This document shows positions 11,814 through 23,581 of a stretch of DNA of 64,000 bases, in pieces; the first letter of the stretch is position 1, and each line of letters opens with the position of its first letter. Both the position numbers and the translations under genes were made by a program. The stretch is taken from contig JAQJVL010000058.1 in assembly GCA_035578905.1 (NCBI GenBank), positions 1,317,697 through 1,381,696 of the forward strand. Reading direction: 5' to 3'. Source of the stretch: Stictocephala bisonia (Eukaryota > Arthropoda > Insecta > Hemiptera > Membracidae). The notes beneath the pieces are model-generated. The model made no database searches, had not been told where the DNA came from, and saw only the letters and a program-made list of their open reading frames with translations.

Positions 11814-12912
11814 CAACGTAGAAAACCTTTAAAAAATCACACGTTTATAAATTACAATAGACTTATCAGAAAACCATGTCTTTTTTAACGTTGTGTTTTT
11901 TTTAAACACTTTAAGCAATAGAAATCACCAAAACAATTACCGATATGACCAATCCAACGCTAGTAATATAAAATCAAAATTGTTGTTTCCTATGATGTAT
12001 GAAAAAATTTTAAGAAAATACAAATTGTAAGAAGGATTATGTTTGCACTAAAGTACTCGGTACTCGATAAATGGTTTTGTCATATATAAATGGAATTTAA
12101 AATGTCGTCAGATTACAACGGGACATGCATGGATGATCAATAACAGAATCGCAAATGTGATGTCTTTGGGAAGTTTTAAGAAGCATACGCTCTAAGAGGT
12201 TAGTAGGGTGTAGCCTATAGTATTCTTTGAATAAATTTCGGCTGGGCCTGTCGTCTGTCTCCAGTTCTGGAGACCACAGAGAACTGTAAGAAAGAGATAA
12301 CATCTAAGGGGTGTGCAACAGAACAAGGTCCCCATGGCAATATATACGAACCCTGGGGCGCTACCCCACCCGAGTGGATGAAAGGTATTCTGTAGAACCA
12401 GTCAAGGTGTGTGAGCGAGGAGTCATTTTAAAAGTAATTTCGCAAAAATCTCGGTTGACATCGATTCTGGGAAGGTCGTAGCTACTCAGAGGCCGGGCCT
12501 TGACCCACTCGACTACTGAAGACCGCCGTGACGACAGTCAAACTGCCACTGACTAGGATGATTGCCCGGAATTCGAAATGTCACGATTTTCTACGCTTAC
12601 ACGCCTTGAGCCTAATGCAAAAAACACTAAAGAGTTACTTACCAAGATTCGACACCAAAAGAGTAGTTTTGTGCAGTTTTTGTGAATTAAATATGTCTTA
12701 TCTCTTAATAATAATTAAGAGACATATACAAAATACCGTTCCTTTCATAGCAGGAGACGTGTTGCTTATGTTAGAGTAAACAGCGGTAAAAAGATATGTA
12801 TTGTTATCAGAACTGACCCAAAGCCATTGCTATGAAGGAGTCTTATTTACCAATCACAACATGTATTAAATAAACCAAGTAACAAAAACTGGTTTTAATT
12901 GGTAGTGTTAAG
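11814..12912. other. Spacer, no gene seen
   Basis: Frames of 68 and 83 codons exist on opposite strands, without recognisable motifs. I see no arrays or inverted repeats. Confidence 0.4.
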
Positions 12913-13215
12913 ATGTTTTTATATTTAAATCTCGCAACATTCTGTCATTTCCATCTCTTTACATCTATGAAAGCCTATCATTTCTTAAACAAAATCTTTC
13001 AAAGTTCAGTAGTTCTCACACACATAAATACAACCTCCGTCCTTCGCCCAACCTTCAAATCTCACCGCTTCAAAAACCAAAAAAAAACGCAAAAAAAACC
13101 TTCAAATACCAGCACATCTCACCGCTTTCTTCAGAAAACATCTCTTCTTTAATGCAATAGCAATTTTCAACAAACTCCCTAAAACCATTCAAACCGAGTC
13201 AAACCACTTGAGCTT
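12913..13215 (+). pseudogene. LINE C-terminal fragment (decayed)
   Basis: One frame gives FHLFTSMKAYHFLNKIFQSS and LRPTFKSHRFKN. After a frameshift the sequence continues FFRKHLFFNAIAIFNKLP. The final ..FNKLPKTIQ.. pattern matches the short conserved tail after the reverse transcriptase in many jockey/CR1-like non-LTR elements (family knowledge). An A-rich insertion splits the region. Only the tail is present; the fragment is 5'-truncated and non-functional. Confidence 0.5.
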
Positions 13216-13639
13216 AAAAAAAAAAAAAACTAAAATCATTTTTGATTAATAAATGTTTTTACAGCGTCCGGGAGTTCATGTCTGACGGTTCTCAAGATTT
13301 TTGAAAACATATAACAAGAGTTTAAATTTGAGTTAAGTATTAATAGTCATTTTCAAGTTACATATTATTATGTTGATATTGTGTGTATGTTAATAGTAAG
13401 AAGTGTTATAGTTAATGCACAAATGTTGACAAGACTAATGCATGTAACATGTTTATTTTGGTTGGATGAAAGAGTTTATTTTAAAACAATATCTAATATT
13501 TTTACTAAAAATTAATCTATGTTAAAATAACAGATTGGCTAAGAATAACTTGGCATAATCATGGCATGTTATTCAAAATGTCAAGTCAATAAGTCAAACC
13601 ATTCTTGAGTTATTAATGTTTTAGTAGAAAAAAGAAAAA

Positions 13640-13671
13640 AAAACACACACACACACACACACACACACAAA
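13640..13671. repeat. (AC)n microsatellite
   Basis: About 15 AC units follow an A-rich stretch. Confidence 0.95.
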
Positions 13672-13734
13672 GACAGGCACACACTGAATGGAGCGGGATT
13701 CCTTCGAACAAGTTTTATCCTTAATTTTTACTTT

Positions 13735-14210
13735 CTCCTATTATCAGTTAGCACAGTAAAAGTATTGTGATCGTCGAAAAGAATTCTTTTTAATATTTGT
13801 CTAAAAATCCATTTTAGGGTCCCTTGAACCCAAAAAGTGGGTTTTTCGAAAAAAAGAAAAGATTTTTGTCTGTCCGTATGTGTGTATGTGCAGTTCGCTG
13901 GATACCAAAGGGGTGAATTCATTTTAATGAAATTTGGGATGTGCGTGTCTTTAGCCAGTATCTCCAGACAATTGTTTCACTTTTTTGAAATTTTAGTTTT
14001 TTTTTTTATTTTTATATGCAAACAACATACAAAAATTGAATTTTTTTCAAAAACGGCTCTAACCATTTTGATTAAATTTTTAGGAGAAATGTGAATTACA
14101 ATTTAAAATATTTTAGTAAATACCGCATGTCTCGAACTTGACTATTTTTTTAGTTATGGCAAAAACATATTTGGGAATCAAAATGGTAATTTTTAAAGTT
14201 TTGATTTTTT
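13735..14210 (+). repeat. Dispersed repeat W, copy 1
   Basis: It shares a long colinear stretch with 36,655-37,115: AGTATTGTGATCGTC, AATCCATTTTARGGTCCCTT, TGTCTGTCCG.ATGTGTGT, GTGCAGTT.GCTG, ATTTTAGTAAATAC and GGGAATCAAA.TGGTAAT. The class is unknown. Translated frames inside are not conserved between copies. Confidence 0.7.
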
Positions 14211-14371
14211 AGTGCTTAATATGAGGAAACGTTTGTGCCAATTTTTTGGAACCATTTATTTGCTCTAAATTACGTGTATAATCCGAACACTAATAGCCAA
14301 GGTCACCATTTTTGTGACACCCTGTATTTTTAATTCCGTCAGCGAATCGGTCGGCATCAAATTGTTCGAGC

Positions 14372-14465
14372 AAGGAATAAGATAAGATACATAGATTGGT
14401 ATGATAGTATGGTATGTAAGATACATAGATGGTAGATGGTATGGTATGGTATGATGGTAGGCCAT
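14372..14465. repeat. Imperfect GATGGTATG microsatellite
   Basis: Repeated ATACATAGAT and GGTATGGTATGATGG units form a degenerate short tandem array. An open frame on the other strand is a by-product. Confidence 0.7.
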
Positions 14466-14734
14466 GAACAGTTACATGAATATTAGAAATATTACGAATA
14501 ACCAGGGTTCAAGTCAAGATCCAATGATTTTCTTTCACTAATATTTATACTATTACATGTACCATATGCTCATGTTTTCATAATATCTGAGCTGGTGTAA
14601 AGACTGCAGACTTTTAGTGTGGATTTAGAACCATCTGATCTCTTTACATAACAAAATACAGCTGTTAAACAAAATGCAACAATAAGTATTTGTTCTGTTA
14701 ATTTTAATAGTCCTTCTACAGATAGTGTAGTGAC

Positions 14735-14905
14735 TAATCACAGACCGAGGCCAAGGGCCGAGGTGACACGAGCATAACGAGTGACGGGGTCGGCGCGCGA
14801 AGCGTTCAGGTGTGTCCTCTTGTACACTATAAAAGCGTGGAGGGACACCTTTCGATAAATATCTTTGCGGATTGTCACATTCACGATGTATTGCTACCAT
14901 CATAG
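14735..14905 (-). repeat. Dispersed repeat V, minus-strand fragment
   Basis: Read on the minus strand it contains ACGCTTCGCGCGCC, then ACCCCGT, CACCTCGGCC and CTCGGTCTGTGA. The same order occurs on the plus strand at 58,980-59,060 (ACGCTTCGCGTGCC ... CACCTCAGCC ... CTCGGCTTGTGA). This appears to be a shared repeat head; class unknown. Confidence 0.45.
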
Positions 14906-15028
14906 CGAGGAAAATCGTCCACCCTCTCTTTCCTAAAGAGCAGTTTTATTGAACGTAGTTTGGAGCGCAGACAAGAATGTTTGATTTGAGAGACATCTTG
15001 TATGATCTATCGCCCTTTATAATTGTTG

Positions 15029-15270
15029 GGTGAGCCGGTAGCCAAGCGGTCTAAGACGTCAGGACTTTGAGCTTGAGTTAGAAACAGCGCTAGTTCGAAT
15101 CCGGCCTAGACTGGAAATATTTATCAGTAATATTAACCTTCTACTGTAGTGGTTCGCTCCCTTACTCTGTTCTGAATAAGTTCCTCGCACTCATCAATAA
15201 TCTATGAGGGATGGGCAGAGTAACGTTAAGGATGTCGGTCTCTCCTTAAAAAAAGTTCTCACCTAAATAA
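15029..15270 (+). repeat. tRNA-Leu/Ser-like SINE
   Basis: An A box (TAGCCAAGCGGT at 15,039-15,050) and a B box (AGTTCGAATCC at 15,092-15,102) lie at the spacing of a tRNA with a long variable arm. There is no clean acceptor stem, and the sequence runs on into an unrelated body ending near an A-rich stretch at 15,248-15,256. That makes a SINE more likely than a functional tRNA gene. A related head lies at 56,815-56,890 on the minus strand. Confidence 0.65.
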
Positions 15271-15502
15271 AACACATGGGTTTGTTGATCAAATGTAGAC
15301 TTATACTACTGAAAGATAAATATTAACATGGGAAACAAAATCTCTATAGAAATCAGCCCTAGTATAACATGTACGCCCAATGTACATAAACGGCAGGACC
15401 AGTCCATCGATGTTTATTATTGATCAGAGATAACATAATGCGTAAGAACCTCCAAGTGGAGGCTACAAAATTAAGCATGCGGACAAAATAATTAAGATTC
15501 TG

Positions 15503-15904
15503 CAGAGACTGTCGGCCATGTTGGTTTTAATCCCATAAGAACAATGCTATTTGCGAATTCATATGTTTTCGTTATTTATTGACCAAAAGTTGTGTATGAG
15601 GTGTCATTTTAAACGTTATCATAATATGCGCATTGGGTTTGCTTTTGATTTTTTTAATACATACGCCTAGTTTGAAAAAATAGGCGAAAATAAAAAGTTT
15701 AAACTAAACATTTTTTTTCTATGAAACTAATTAGGTTTTCAAAAAGCAATTAAAACGTGCAATTTCATTTTTGATCAATTGGAATTTGTTTGCAAAAAGA
15801 CCGTTACAAAACAACTGTTTAATTTGGATACGAGTGATCGTAGGTACGGCTCGAAAATAACATTGTTCTTACGGGATTAAAACCAACATGGCCGACAGCC
15901 TCTG
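15503..15904. mobile_element. 402-bp MITE with 44-bp terminal inverted repeats
   Basis: Left TIR 15,503-15,546 and right TIR 15,861-15,904 match over 44 bp with two mismatches. The end motif is CAGAGRCTGTCGGCCATGTT. The interior is AT-rich and non-coding. Flanks show no clear duplication, so the superfamily cannot be assigned. Confidence 0.8.
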
Positions 15905-17940
15905 TAGACTCCTAAAAAAACTTAAAAATAGCTTTTATGACTCGTGTTTTGTAATCACTTGGTCGATTGTAGGTTATGTAAAAAAGGCTTTCTTTTAGCT
16001 ACCAGCCAAAGCCATAAACATGTTGCAAAACCTTCTGAATGCACAATCACGCGGCCGTCTCTGTATAAGCTTGTTTTTCAGTCCGGCCACTTGTTTACGT
16101 TCGCGTCTGTGTATATATTTAGTCTTCTTCACAGTTCGCCTACTTCTTCACACTGCCACTAACCCGCCAGCTGAAATAATGTTCGTTAAGACAACCCCTG
16201 TTTACATTGTTAACCGCATCACTGCATCCGCTTCCTAGAATGTCATAAAAAATTGTCGATTTATTTATAATGATAACAAACTATATCAAAATTGAATGTT
16301 TTTGAAATCTCGATCATTTATAAACGCCATTACATGTCCCCAAGTGTGGTGAGATGAAAACCGAGCTACCAAAATCTTGCGGGAGGAGAGGCACTTATAA
16401 AACAATACCTTTAAAATACCGTAACTTTGAAATCCTAATAAAGTACAAAAATAGCCAGAAGGCTTCTATGCTGGAAATTTTTAAAATCTAAGAAACATCA
16501 CGAAACAGTGTTCTGGTCTATTTATCTATTTGGTTGTGAGCATGTATTAGTTGCGAATGAGTGTCGATGAGCGAATGTAGTCATTGTCTATGATAAATTC
16601 TAGCAATGAAGTTTTTATATATTACTAGGAATCTCCCACTGAAATCATTAATTGATTTATCTAGGTCGTCGTCCGATCGTCACATATTTTCATTTACCAA
16701 TGTTATCTTATTCAATATTGAATACTTGATTTTATTCAATATCCGTACTCTTTTTAGGCCCAGTTTTTGACAGGCATAACTTACTTCCTCCTGTAGCCAG
16801 CAGAATGCACTACTGCCAGTATTGGTGTGCTAGTTTTATAAGCCTTACACGCAGCAGCAGTGCAGCAGCGCTGACATACATCATTTTATATTACATATCT
16901 ATCATGATATATGCTTTGCTGTATGAATTAGTTGTGATTTGATATGAGTACCTCACTGTACTTATGACAAGAGTGTAACTTTCTTTGTATTTATATTTTT
17001 AGTTGTTATTTTTAGAATGTTGTTAAATGATTCTCGTGTTTGTTTTAACAGTATGTATTTATAACCTACGTAATCCAGCTTTTCCGTGATTGTACGGTAG
17101 ACTGTTGAGCTGAGAACTTGTGTACCTAACAGAAACAGGAGCTCGCAATGAGGCCTATTGTGTTGGTCCATTCTGCTCATATGTGTAACGATTTTATACT
17201 GCTGTCGGATAAAAAACTGGATACTCGAGTTTGAACATCAACTGTGTAAAAAGTAGAAGGCGGAGAAAAACTACCATCTAATTTTTGCAATTATGAGTGG
17301 TAATTTTATATTTGTACCTTTTCACTATTTTTTAAAATCGTAGTTAGTGGGGGAAATACATATTTTTTTTTTTAAGTAGGAAAACATCAGATGACTTGTG
17401 ATGTTTGAAAATGCACTAGAATAAAAATAATGATCAGATAATTTTGAAACTTTAATAGCTTGTAGGTACTTTAATTGAGACCACATGTACGAAGTTTCAG
17501 AAATGTTCAGTTGTGATAAAACAATTATGTTATCAATTTTCTAAAGTAACTTTTTCTGAAAGCTGAAAAGGCTTACGAACTTGAGACTAACGGTGGCTTC
17601 AGGTGTCTGATGTCAGTTAGCCGGATATATATTTATTTTTACTGTTTGATTACTGATTGATTTTATATCGCTTTATTAATATTTAAGGTGTCAGTGCACC
17701 GAGCCGTGTCTTTGGAGGTTATGAGAGTTTCTAAATAACTTTGTGTAAGTAATGCTCGACTTTATTAATTTCTCAGAACATTTAAATTTTGGACCCATAA
17801 ATCGCATTTATCATATATCTAGTATTAGTACTAAAAAACCAATGAATTAATCATTGGTATTAAAAAACATTTCCCATCACCATTCATTCCAATGGTAGGT
17901 TTAAAAATATTTCTGTTTACAATATTTAAAGATAACTATT
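15905..17940. other. Spacer with a SINE fragment, no gene seen
   Basis: Near 16,537-16,590 there is a short piece of the SINE body in minus orientation (GCGAATGAGTGTCGATGAGCGAATGTAGTCATTG split over two adjacent motifs). A CAGCAGCAG run is present near 16,853. Frames of 66-72 codons on both strands lack domains. Confidence 0.4.
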
Positions 17941-17941
17941 T

Positions 17942-17943
<2 letters not shown>

Positions 17944-17986
<43 letters not shown>

Positions 17987-17988
17987 TA
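17944..17988. repeat. (AT)n microsatellite
   Basis: A run of about 20 TA units, followed by looser TA-rich sequence to about 18,030. Confidence 0.95.
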
Positions 17989-18407
17989 GCAATAATAATA
18001 ATACTAATATATATTATTTACAATATATACAATCTTGTTGGGTTTTACTTATTTCAAAATTTCCCTCACTATCCTTTCTTCTGTCATCCTAACTACTACT
18101 AATGTCATTTGTAAATACCTAAAAGATTGTACATATTGTAAATAATAATCTACGTACATAAATAGCACCTCCGTCGTGGCTTCGCCTGCAAACTTACAAA
18201 ATGTATTAAATCTATGATTTTCTTAATTCAAATTATAAGCATTTGTAAATATAAAAGCATTTTAGTTCATGAACTTAGGCTAAAAAGTTGTAGAAGAAAC
18301 AGAAGATATGCCTATCTATTTTGCCTTTTTTTATCATCTATCCTAAAAGCGTAAATTATAAAAATTGTTTTTTAAAAGCGTATGTTATAAAATGTTTTTT
18401 TCACATT

Positions 18408-18608
18408 GATGTATTAATTACCTTCAATCTGCCAGTGATTCTGTAAATCCTCTTGGATTACGCGTCGCGGCTTTTATCATCAGACCCTTAATAAAGTTGG
18501 AACGTTTTTACATTTATTCTTGATGGGTCTTGTCAAAAGCCGAAACGCGTTATCCAAAAGGATTTACAGGATCACTGGCAGATTGAAGTTAATTAACCTA
18601 TAATACAT
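18408..18608. repeat. Long hairpin; two inverted Penelope-like tails
   Basis: Arms 18,408-18,487 and 18,525-18,608 are inverted copies of each other around a 37-nt centre, with some mismatches. Each arm, read outward, gives GGGTCTGATGATAAAAGCC or GGGTCTTGTCAAAAGCCG, then a CGCGT.ATCC block, GGATTTACAG and CACTGGCAGATTGAAG. One arm preserves CTGATGA and the other GAAACGCG, together recalling the hammerhead core of Penelope-like elements. The inverted arrangement is directly visible; the Penelope link is inference. Confidence 0.6.
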
Positions 18609-18614
18609 TAATCA

Positions 18615-20155
18615 AAGTGATTCAGAAAAACAACACCAAAATTAAAATGTTCACATTAGTTAAAAAAATTAATTAAACTAATATTATTACTTTTTATTTC
18701 AAGTTATATTTGCAATAGAATAATTAACTATCATATTATGAAGAAGAAGAAGAAGAAAGATTTATAAATGCACGCACATTTAAGAATTTTAAACATAACT
18801 TACCGAAAAACTTTTCAATAAACTACGTTATTAGTCTTTCCTTTTGGAGTTAAAGTAACTAAACTTGATAGACTTTCTCTAGAACAGGCTACCTAAAACT
18901 TTCCATGGGAATAACGCACTTCTCTTAAATGTCTGTTTTAATTTTAAGGATTGTCCTTGAGACTTTCTTAAAATGCCTTTAAGGAAAGTCATTGAAAAAC
19001 ACAAATTAATAACGAACTGAACTCTTTTGTATCCAACTTTTGTTTCTTGAAAAGAGTTTAGTAAAATATTATTATTTTCTTTTGTCAATAGTGCTTTCTC
19101 ACGAAGCCACTCAGTTGATTTATGCTTAATTTAGTATATACAGTATTTTCTGTCCAGTAATTCCTTTAGAGTAATTACCACATTTCCTAATTCTGAGGGT
19201 AAGTGATCTTTCCTCCAGATTCGGAATATTTACCATCACATATTCTCAAAAGTAGAACAGAAAAGTTTCCAGCAGTTTCATCACCTCTAAGATGGAGGAC
19301 TTTTATTTATTTTGTAAGAGAATTTTATTGTAACAGACACATCAAAATCAGACATAATAGCAGAGATTGACACAGAAGCTTGAGGTATTGTAGGATGGGT
19401 ATAGAATGAACAGGATGGTTGACAGTGACAGTACATATAATCAGAGGAGCTTCTGGGTGGAGATGTTCTCATAGGAGTAGGAGATGTTGATGTCACAGCA
19501 ATTAAGACGTAGAAATGGCCTACAAATTGTTTCCCCTGAACCGGAGACGTCGTTTATCCCTTTCATTCTCTCCATACTTGGCCAGAAGTTTGCCATCACG
19601 ATGTATTTCAAACTCTAAGAGAGAAATGTCTCCCGCTCCTTGAACTCACAAGAAGTACCGTAAGTCTCACATTTCGACTTTTCGGATATCTACTGTAGTT
19701 TATTGGAGTATTGTTGGCTTACCCGGTTCATAGTGAACTGTTTGAACCTCTGGTAGTTGTTAGACACGTGATCTACGATAGCTACCCGTGCTTCAGACGC
19801 TCGAGACGTTAAACCGTGATAAATATAAGACAGAGAGTAAAATATACATGCACCATCCCCAAGATCACACGGTGAGAAACATCCTCACCATCTACGACTA
19901 TATTCACAGCTTCAACTATGTATTGAAAAAAGGCAAGAAAAATGAATCATATAAAAAATGAAAACGATGAAATGAAAATCTTCCATGAGATTAGTTTGTA
20001 CTCGTTAACTTCAATTACACAAAGAATTATTTACGTACAACGAAAAACAATTTAAATTAAACTAATTTTGTCAACAAATAAAAAATAATTAATCACTTAT
20101 GTAACAAATTTGTGTCATATTTACGTTTTTGTGTATCAGCTGTTTTAAACAAATT
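18615..20155. other. AT-rich spacer, no gene seen
   Basis: Includes a short GAA run at about 18,742. Frames of about 69 codons on the minus strand have no recognisable domain. Confidence 0.45.
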
Positions 20156-20159
20156 ATTA

Positions 20160-20546
20160 AATGCCGATGTTATTCTTATGGGAAAAATGGAATGTTTGGG
20201 GGCTGTTTCTACCCCTCAGAAATGGAATTTAAAAAAGTCCGTTTTAAGCACGCACTAAGACCATAAAAGGAAGGTACTTTCAACATTTTAAGCAGCTATA
20301 TTTTACGGCTTACGCTGTACGTTGATTTTTAGATCGGCCTATGTATTTCTTATGAAGAGGTGTAAACTTTTTACAAAAAAAATCATGAATTTTCCAACTC
20401 AACATTAAAATTTAACAAAATCCTTTCTTAGCACGCACCTAGACCCTAAAATGAAGGTACTGTAAAAATTACAAAAACCCATCTATCGTGGTTAAGACAT
20501 TGCATTGATTTAAAATTTTTCACTTCTTCTTTTATAAATATAGATT
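20160..20546 (+). repeat. Dispersed repeat Z, 3' portion
   Basis: It contains GGCTGTTTCTACCCCTCAG, two internal copies of a TTAGCACGCACYWAGACC-type motif (near 20,250 and 20,430), and the CTTCTTTTATAAATATAGAT end seen at 11,813 and 58,954. The head is missing or unrecognisable. Confidence 0.5.
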
Positions 20547-21025
20547 CTATTAAGACAAAGATAATTATAGCAAAACATTTCATCTGAAAATTTGTACTGA
20601 TTAATTTATGGTAAAATTATTGGTTATACTTTTTTGAAATTTTTTTGTTTTGCTTTACACTAGGTTGGTTAGTACTTTTTTGTCCACAATATTTTCAAAA
20701 TGTCAATAACATTTATCACACTGTTTCTTAATGAGTCATGTACCTAGAAATGCCAAATCAGCCACTTTAGGTAGTCGTTTCTCTACAAGGATTTTTTTTT
20801 ATTTCCCTCATCAGATTCATCACTTATAAAAAGACTACCACATCACAAAAAAAATTGTCATAATTAATTTTTACTCTAATATCTGTACGTAATTTCACAG
20901 ATGGAAGTCATTGTAAAGTCGCAGATCTTCCAAAACAACTCACAACGTCACAGGGTCAATTATAGTAATAAACCTAGATATTCTCCATAAATGTAATAAA
21001 GGTACTACAAAAAATACTCAAGAGG

Positions 21026-21255
21026 CTACACGTACAGTGGTACTGACCCACCCACCCGCTCCTACATGTACAGTGGTACTGCCCACCCGCCCGCCCCTAC
21101 ACACAGTGGTACTGACCCACCCGCCCGCCCCTACACGTACAGTGGTACTGACCCACCCGCCCGCTCCTACATGTACAGTGGTACTGCCCACCCGCCCGCC
21201 CCTACATATACAGTGGTACTGACCCACCCGCCCGCCCCTACATGTACAGTGGTAC
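21026..21255 (-). repeat. 36-bp minisatellite, block 1 (C-rich on plus)
   Basis: Six to seven units of a 36-bp repeat, on plus C-rich (ACCCACCCGCCCGCCCC followed by TACACGTACAGTGGTACTG). The minus strand of most units has four G-runs separated by single bases, a canonical G-quadruplex motif. Because 36 is divisible by three, all frames stay open; the repeated peptides are artefacts of the array. Confidence 0.9.
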
Positions 21256-21262
21256 CAATGCA

Positions 21263-21432
21263 CGTTTATAGGTGGGCGGGTGGGTCAGTACCACTGCACG
21301 TTTATGGGTGGGCGGGTGGGTCAGTACCACTGTAAGTTTATGGGTGGACTGGTGGGTCAGTACCACTGTACGTTTATTGGTGGGTGGGTGGGTCAGTACC
21401 ACTGTACGTTTATGGGTGGGCGGGTGGGTACA
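21263..21432 (+). repeat. 36-bp minisatellite, block 2 (G-rich on plus)
   Basis: The same monomer as block 1 in the opposite orientation, about five units: GGTGGGCGGGTGGGTCAGTA followed by CCACTGTACGTTTATG. The switch in orientation happens within about 10 bp at 21,255-21,262, so blocks 1 and 2 form one large inverted repeat. Confidence 0.9.
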
Positions 21433-21529
21433 TTGTTGCGGGGTTTGTACATCAAACACTCTAGCGATAGAAGATCGTTTGATAATTTAGGCCAGTGTAG
21501 TGAATTCCACTTTACTACACCTACACTGT

Positions 21530-21670
21530 ACCTCTGTTCGTGTATGGGTGGGCAGGTGGGTCAATACCTTTGTTCGTGTATGGGTGGGCGGGTGGGTCAA
21601 TACCTTTGTACGTGTATGGGTGGGCGGGTGGGTCAATACCTCTGTTCGTGTATGGGTGGGCGGGTGGGTT
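21530..21670 (+). repeat. 36-bp minisatellite, block 3
   Basis: Four more units in the block-2 orientation after about 100 bp of unrelated sequence, with TCAATACC instead of TCAGTACC and GTGTATG instead of GTTTATG. This variant is closer to the array at 59.4-59.9 kb. Confidence 0.9.
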
Positions 21671-23580
21671 AACTCACAACGTCATGGATAAACAGGTGAA
21701 CTTACTTTATTATGGCATTATACAGCCAGATAGGAATATAGGTTAAGTCCACATCCACAGTTGACCTTACGTTGTTGACAAACATCAGCCACGCCCCCCC
21801 CCCCTTCCACCCACAGCTGACGACAGACATAAGACAACAATGTACGACCGAGAGTAACAATTAAAACCCTCCAATTGTTGGGACGACGTGGGAAAGTTTA
21901 CTGCCTCGTTTAAGTGGACGAAAACGAAATTAATTCCAACCGTAAAATCAAATGTCGAAAGTAATTAAAGATAATTATTTAACTATCTTAGAGTTAGTTA
22001 CTAATTATTCAATTAAAACAAATCCATAACATAGGCTAATTTAAACTAATTGTAACATTCCTTAAATTTAAAAGCGTGATATGTTCAACACAGAAAATGT
22101 AGGCTTTACGTTTTTGTATTTGTTATAAAGACCGTTAAAATATGGACGGTCATGGATTGGAAATGTGTGCGATGAGTGAAAGTGGTCTCGGTTACTAACT
22201 GCATAATATCGACCTTTCACTTTAGAATGTGTAATGAATTAGTTCAACGAAAATAAACATATGACAGGAAACAAACTTAAAGTTAAAAAAAATTGATTCA
22301 GTTTAAAACCGAGATAATTATATTTTAATTATTTAATGAGAATTAATTAAGTAAAAATGTATCGACCTAAATGCCATTGTATTAAATAGTTAATTTAAGC
22401 AGTGATTTAAATTGTTAACCATCGTATTTGGAAAAGGCAAATGCTATATAACTAATAAGCTATCATTTTTATAGATTTTTTAATAACAAAAACTAATTAA
22501 ATCAAATATAATTTTTTATTAAACAGCAAAGTATTTGACAGAGTCACTGATTTATCAATGACATGGCTTCCCAATATATATAGTATAAATTATTGATAAT
22601 TTTAGATAGTACATAATGTTTTGGTTTTGTCCATAACATCGAATGATGTACATAAAACACAATTTGTATTTTCGCATACTCCAAAACGATAAAGATATTT
22701 TCCAAAGCAATCATGACCTGTTTTTAGTCGAAAAGCAGCAATCTGGAATACCGTTCAAATCAGCCCATGAATTGTTTTTCATTTCACTTTTTCTGTTATT
22801 TTTAATTCAATTTTTATGGAATATTTAATTTGTTTCAAATTCTTTTAAATTTGTTTTTCAAAATGTTTACTACATATGTCTCCTTAACTGTCACTAATCA
22901 ATCAGCTGTTATAATCGTTCAATTAAATCGACTCAGATGAATTGTTAGTTAATTTAGAATTGTTCTGATTTAACCTCGCGTACCTCTCAACTCGCCGTAG
23001 CACATCATGGATGTTCATGAGTTACTTTAATTTCAAATTTAATGACGCATTTACCATTGAAAGTAAAAGAAGTACACTATATTTGCGTGCCTTGGACGCA
23101 CAGCTGACTGCGTCAATCAGCTGATAGCGTCTGTCCCCAGAGAGATAGAGCGAGGCCACAGCCACCACGATCTATTCGTTGTGATTACACCGTTGAACGT
23201 GTCAATTACACCAACTGGCCAATTACATCCAGGCCGTTAACGTTCCTGGAAATTACCGTAACAGTTTACCAGTAATTCCCCAACACCCCTTCTATCACAG
23301 GGTTGACACATTTCTCACGCCTACGGTTGGAATCTGATTACATTCTAATTATTACAAGGTGCCACTGTTTAGTTTGTTAATTTGCTTGACAAAGACCTTA
23401 ATTCTTAGAGATTGCCTGTTGGCCTACCGTAATAACTACTGAATCCTTGAAAATAAAAATAAGTTCAAGTTAAAGTAACGAAAACAACTCCACGGAAATT
23501 GCAAACCTTTGTAAATACATGTATAGTATAATTTCCAATGAAGATTTGTGGGAGAGAACCACACAAGAACCGATTTTGAT
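21671..23580. other. AT-rich spacer, no gene seen
   Basis: A C-homopolymer lies near 21,795. Otherwise this holds AT-rich sequence with frames up to 61 codons and no domains. 22,980-23,320 is slightly more GC-rich. Confidence 0.45.
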
Positions 23581-23581
23581 A

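Noticed and set aside
15031..15110. Functional tRNA gene
   Set aside because: A and B boxes present but no closed acceptor stem; continues into a SINE body.
21037..21672. Repeat-rich proteins from several frames on both strands in the 36-bp array
   Set aside because: The period is divisible by three so all frames stay open; no start context or flanking domain, and frames on both strands overlap.
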